Source: Caulobacter sp. SL161 (GTDB taxonomy: Bacteria; Pseudomonadota; Alphaproteobacteria; Caulobacterales; Caulobacteraceae). From it: a stretch of DNA of 64,000 nucleotides. The position numbers and the translations under genes are program-made. The notes beneath the pieces were generated by a model. That model was given only the letters and a program-made list of their open reading frames with translations. It was not told where the DNA came from and did no database searches. Below are positions 56,535 to 64,000 of the stretch, in pieces. The stretch lies in contig NZ_JAPPRA010000001.1 of the NCBI RefSeq assembly GCF_026672375.1, positions 3,100,001-3,164,000 on the forward strand. The letters are read 5' to 3'. Each line of letters opens with the position of its first letter. Positions within the stretch are counted from its first letter, which is position 1.

Positions 56535-57188
56535 TCAGTAGGCGTTTTCGCCCATGAGCAGGTGCGGGACGGTCATGAGCAGGATCTTGATGTCGCCACT
56601 CAGGCTCCACCGCTCGATGTACTCGTTGTCGGCGTCAATGCGCGCGGCCATCGCCTCGACCGTGTCGGTTCCCCCGCGCAGCCCCTTGATCTGGGCCAGA
56701 CCCGTGAGGCCCGGACGCGCCCGGAACCGCAGATGGTAGTTGGCGATCAAGGCCCCATATTGCTCATCGTGAGCCAAGGCGTGAGGGCGCGGTCCGATGA
56801 TCGACATGTCGCCGCGAAGCACGTTCAGCAACTGCGGCAACTCATCGATGCTGGTCTTGCGAATGAAGCGGCCGATCGTGGTTATGCGATCGTCATCGCG
56901 CCTAGCCTGAACGACCTTGGAGCCGTTCTCCTGGCATCGCATCGAGCGGAACTTCAGGATCGTGAAGCTCTTGCCGTTAAGGCCGCCACGCGACTGCCGG
57001 AACAGCACAGGACCCGGCGACTCCAGCTTGATCAGCAGAGCGACGAGCGCAAGGAGCGGTGCGAAGAACAGCAGCGCGCCCCCCGCCACCAGAATGTCCA
57101 TCGCTCGTTTCAGCGGATCCTTCGCGACGAGCGACACCTTCAAGGCGTGCGTTCGCTGTTCCGCTGTCGGATTAGATACGATCAGCAC
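56535..57188 (-). CDS. pssZ: Initiating sugar transferase (polyprenyl-phosphate hexose-1-P transferase)
   Basis: 217 residues. One hydrophobic membrane hairpin at ~28-55 (DPLKRAMDILVAGGALLFFAP), then the catalytic core: LIKLESPGPVLFRQSR, SIDELPQLLNVLRGDMS, GPRPH and RPGLTGLAQI. It transfers a hexose-1-phosphate to undecaprenyl phosphate, starting repeat-unit assembly. It belongs to the HfsE/PssY/PssZ group of Caulobacter; the symbol rests on its position near czrCBA and is not certain. Short form without the long N-terminal domains. Confidence 0.9.
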   Translation of the reverse strand: MLIVSNPTAEQRTHALKVSLVAKDPLKRAMDILVAGGALLFFAPLLALVALLIKLESPGPVLFRQSRGGLNGKSFTILKFRSMRCQENGSKVVQARRDDDRITTIGRFIRKTSIDELPQLLNVLRGDMSIIGPRPHALAHDEQYGALIANYHLRFRARPGLTGLAQIKGLRGGTDTVEAMAARIDADNEYIERWSLSGDIKILLMTVPHLLMGENAY

Positions 57189-57593
57189 GTGGTCCCCACC
57201 AGTCTCAGCACCGGGTCTTTTGCCCGATATTTAGGAACGCTTTACTAAATCGCCGGTCGATAAACAACCGCCCCAAGGCCTTGTTAACCACGGTTTTCGC
57301 GGTCGCGTGTCTTTTTTGCGCGCAGCGCAGACATTTTAAGCCTTCCAGAAAGGCGCCACACGCATCCCGCGCGCTGACGGCAAGTCTAGTTTCGTCACTA
57401 CTCGCCGATCAATTGTGGCAAAACGCACGTCCAGACCATGCAAGACTTTACGAAAACGTCGGGCAAGGCATTAGCCGACTCAAGGCCGCCACTGACCTCC
57501 GACTACGGGATCGTGACGTAGGCGTCATCACCGCCATTGCTCCGAGCGTCAAGACGGGCGACGATAGCAGATAGGCCTTTAATCGGGGCGGCG
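57189..57593. other. Intergenic region between sugar transferase and His-rich gene
   Basis: 405 bases, divergent promoters for both genes. TTAACCACGGTTTT at about 57283 resembles a CtrA box (TTAA-N7-TTAA) with a mismatch in the second half-site. No coding region seen. Confidence 0.4.
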
Positions 57594-58076
57594 GTGATTT
57601 TTCGGTCGGACAAACAACTGAGACGATGGATGGGGGTGTTCGCCGCCATGCTCGTCGGGCTGCTTGTCATCCAGGCCCCTGTCGCTGCGGCGGACCGCAT
57701 GCTCCATGCGATCGGCCAGAGTCACGCGGCAAACCCTTTCGCTGGCGCTTTGCTCGACCAGTACGAACACGACGTCTGTCATGGCCAGGATTGTCATGGT
57801 CAGGATGAAGAGCACGGGACCGGTCACACCGGTGTCCCCTCCAATGTAACGGCTGATAGCGACGCGAACAGCAACGCAGATTCCGAGGTCGCCGGACCAC
57901 ACCACCACCATCACCACGACAATCACACCGCCTACGGATTGACGATATCGCCAAGCCTGCCGGTGCGCTGGGGCTCATCGCGTTCGCTCTTCGGCGCCGA
58001 AGATGACCTGCGACCGGGCCTCGCCCCGCAGCTGCGGGACCGTCCCCCCAAAGCCCTCCTCGCCCACGTCGCTTAA
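57594..58076 (+). CDS. His-rich secreted protein upstream of czrCBA
   Basis: 160 residues from the GTG at 57594, which gives a basic n-region (RSDKQLRRW) before the signal peptide; an ATG at 57630 is the alternative. The mature part is hydrophilic with DVCHGQDCHGQDEEHGTGHTG and six consecutive histidines followed by DNH, fit for binding Zn2+, Cd2+ or similar metals. No family recognised. It lies 45 bases ahead of czrC on the same strand, so it is probably part of the efflux operon, as periplasmic buffer or metal sensor (inference). Confidence 0.75.
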   Translation: MIFRSDKQLRRWMGVFAAMLVGLLVIQAPVAAADRMLHAIGQSHAANPFAGALLDQYEHDVCHGQDCHGQDEEHGTGHTGVPSNVTADSDANSNADSEVAGPHHHHHHDNHTAYGLTISPSLPVRWGSSRSLFGAEDDLRPGLAPQLRDRPPKALLAHVA

Positions 58077-58121
58077 TCCGCGCGGCTTCAAGCGCCGCGC
58101 TCGCACGTTCGAGGATTCTTC

Positions 58122-59383
58122 ATGTCCAGTTTCTTCCAAGGTCGGTCGCGCCGGCCCTGGTTGCTCGCCACGGCGCTTGCCTTGGCGACGCCCCTTTCCG
58201 CATTCGCGGCCCCCCTTGGCCTTTCGGACGCGCTCAGCCGCGCGGCCAAGGCCGACCCTGCCCGTCCAGCGCTGGCTTCACGGATCGCGGCTGCAGAGGC
58301 CGGCGTCCGCCAGGCGGCGGTCCGCCCCAACCCCGTCATCGGCGTCGAGGTCGAGGACCTGGCCGGGACGGGGCGCTACTCCCTGATCGATCGCGCTCAG
58401 GCCACGCTCTACTACCAGCAGAGCCAGGAGCGCGGCGGCAAACGCGAGGCGCGCACGTCCCTGGCGCGCAGCGATATCGCCCTGGTCCGCCTGCGCGATG
58501 ATGTTCGCATGCTCGACCTGCTGCACGAGGTCGAGATCGCCTGGATCGAGGCGATCGCAGCCGAGGCGGATGCGCGTCTGGCGGCCGACCGCCTGGCCCT
58601 CGCCGAACGCGCCCAGGCCGAGGTCGACCGACGCGTGAAGGTGGCGCGCGACCCCCTGTTCGCAGGCGCTCGTGCGAACGCTCAAGTCGCTGAAGCCGCC
58701 ATCGCCCTGGCGGAGACCAGGACGAGGGCCGCCAATGCTCGCCGCGCGCTCGCCGCGTTCTGGGGCGGCGGCGATATGGATCTAGAACCGGCTGCGCTTG
58801 AAGACCTCAGCGCGGCCGATCAGATCGCCGGTCCAGCCTCGCCCGTCGATCTGTCGCTGCTGGAGGCCCAACGGAGCCTCGCCGCCGCCAAGGTCCGGGT
58901 GGAGCAGAGCAAGTCCGTTCAGGACCCCACCTGGCGCGCGGGTCTACGATATCTGAACGACGGCGGCGACGTCGCGGCAATCGTCGGTGGTTCCATCCCG
59001 CTATGGCGCTACGACACCAATCGCGGCGCCATTGATCAGGCCCGCGCCGCCCAGACGGCCGCCGATCTCGACCTTATCGGGGCCAAGGCGACGCTGGAGC
59101 GGAAGATCGCCGCGACCCAGGCCGCCTTGAGCCAGAAAGCCGGCGTGGCGCGCCGCATCGTGGACGAGATCATCCCCGCCAACGCCCGCACCGTCGACCT
59201 CGTCCGCGAAGGCTTCAATCGCGGCGGCTTTTCCTATCTCGACGTCATCGAGGCCCAGAAGGCGCTGATCGAAGCGCGCCAGCGTCGCCTCGCCATTCTC
59301 AAATCCATTCAGCTCGACCGCGCCCAGCTGGACCGCCTGACCGGCGCGCACGCGAATCTGATCCCCGTTCCGGAGTCTTCCCG

Positions 59384-59387
<4 letters not shown>
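58122..59387 (+). CDS. czrC: CzrC, outer-membrane factor (TolC family)
   Basis: 421 residues with a signal peptide (ALALATPLSAFA). Two repeats of an outer-membrane efflux protein fold with long alpha-helical coiled coils. ARTSLARSDIALVRL and the C-terminal REGFNRGGFSYLDVIEAQKAL (shortened) are typical of CzcC. It is the exit duct of a CzcCBA-type pump; the homologous C. crescentus operon exports Cd2+ and Zn2+. Overlaps czrB by four bases. Confidence 0.93.
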
Positions 59388-63776
<4,389 letters not shown>

Positions 63777-63789
63777 GACGTTATCGAAG

Positions 63790-63829
63790 GGAGGACTCTG
63801 GCGTACTCTGCATAGCGCCAGTGTCCTCC
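63790..63829 (+). terminator. Hairpin downstream of czrA
   Basis: GGAGGAC and GTCCTCC pair, with TGGCG/CGCCA inside, 14 bases past the czrA stop. No T run, so termination is likely but not sure. Confidence 0.6.
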
Positions 63830-63886
63830 GGTAGTCCGCAGTTGCGAAACCTAGGCTCAACGCGAGCGCAAGACGAAAGATAGGAA

Positions 63887-63977
63887 TGGCGGAGACGGAG
63901 GGATTCGAACCCTCGATACCCTTTTGAGGTATGCCGCTTTAGCAAAGCGGTGCCTTCAGCCTCTCGGCCACGTCTCC
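63887..63977 (-). tRNA. tRNA-Ser (GCT)
   Basis: 91 nt with encoded CCA and a long variable arm (CATACC...GGTATC). Acceptor GGAGACG pairs with CGTCTCC, the discriminator is G73, and the anticodon loop TTGCTAA gives GCT. Confidence 0.98.
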
Positions 63978-64000
63978 TCCTGAGAGGGAGCGGTTCGATA

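Overview
The window is high-GC DNA from an alphaproteobacterium, almost certainly Caulobacter (the C. crescentus/vibrioides group or a close relative). This rests on the gene order hisD-UPF0262-phosphatase-infA-maf-rng-yacG, the czrCBA operon beside a capsule/EPS block with a PssZ-like initiating transferase, many CutC/GH39/TonB-receptor type genes, and a tRNA-His that lacks the G-1 position, as is typical of alphaproteobacteria. Most of the window is ordinary chromosome. One accessory island (about 46.0-53.3 kb) and one recombination scar (about 37.6-38.9 kb) stand out.

Layout. 0-2.3 kb: a radical-SAM protein (5' end outside the window) overlapping a UdgX-type uracil-DNA protein. 2.4-5.4 kb: tRNA-His, the exbB-exbD-tonB energy operon, tRNA-Phe. 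5.5-13.7 kb: a long leftward block murA-DUF2948-(small membrane protein, NCS1 permease)-hisD-UPF0262-phosphatase-infA-maf-RNase E/G (frameshifted here)-yacG. 13.8-18.6 kb: tRNA-Thr and plant-polysaccharide genes (pectinesterase, MFS transporter, GH39 xylosidase with a LacI-type operator). 18.8-21.5 kb: dienelactone hydrolase, glycosylasparaginase, CutC. 21.5-26.1 kb: a divergent YjfI/J/K/L/M/C-like envelope-stress cluster built round a PspA homologue. 26.2-33.8 kb: a small phosphatase, 5-oxoprolinase, a GDT1/TMEM165 transporter under a yybP-ykoY manganese riboswitch, a DUF2793 protein and a nitronate monooxygenase. 33.9-37.6 kb: both subunits of methylmalonyl-CoA mutase. 37.6-40.4 kb: a scar holding duplicated 3' ends of the mutase and DUF4112 genes around two unrelated cassettes, then tandem DUF4112 genes and a YbjQ protein. 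40.6-45.8 kb: tRNA-Cys, then a secreted tyrosine phosphatase plus TonB receptor, divergent from a regulator with two TetR-like halves.

46.0-57.2 kb is a surface-polysaccharide region. On the plus strand there is a second murA-murB pair, a Wzx-like flippase and a broken Wzy-like polymerase followed by a decayed IS3-family element. On the minus strand there is a GT2 glycosyltransferase, a WecG/TagA transferase, a UDP-glucuronate epimerase, UDP-glucose dehydrogenase and the initiating sugar transferase. The extra MurA/MurB suggests a glycan built from a UDP-MurNAc-like precursor; the broken polymerase suggests the original pathway has been lost or rewired. 57.6-64 kb: a His-rich secreted protein and the czrCBA heavy-metal efflux operon, then tRNA-Ser.

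The observations most worth following are the two-cassette recombination scar beside the mutase gene, the muramyl-type polysaccharide locus with its mosaic AT-rich segment, the PspA divergon whose YjfI protein appears to carry a DNA-binding N-terminus next to paired ACATGT sites, and the double-TetR regulator.
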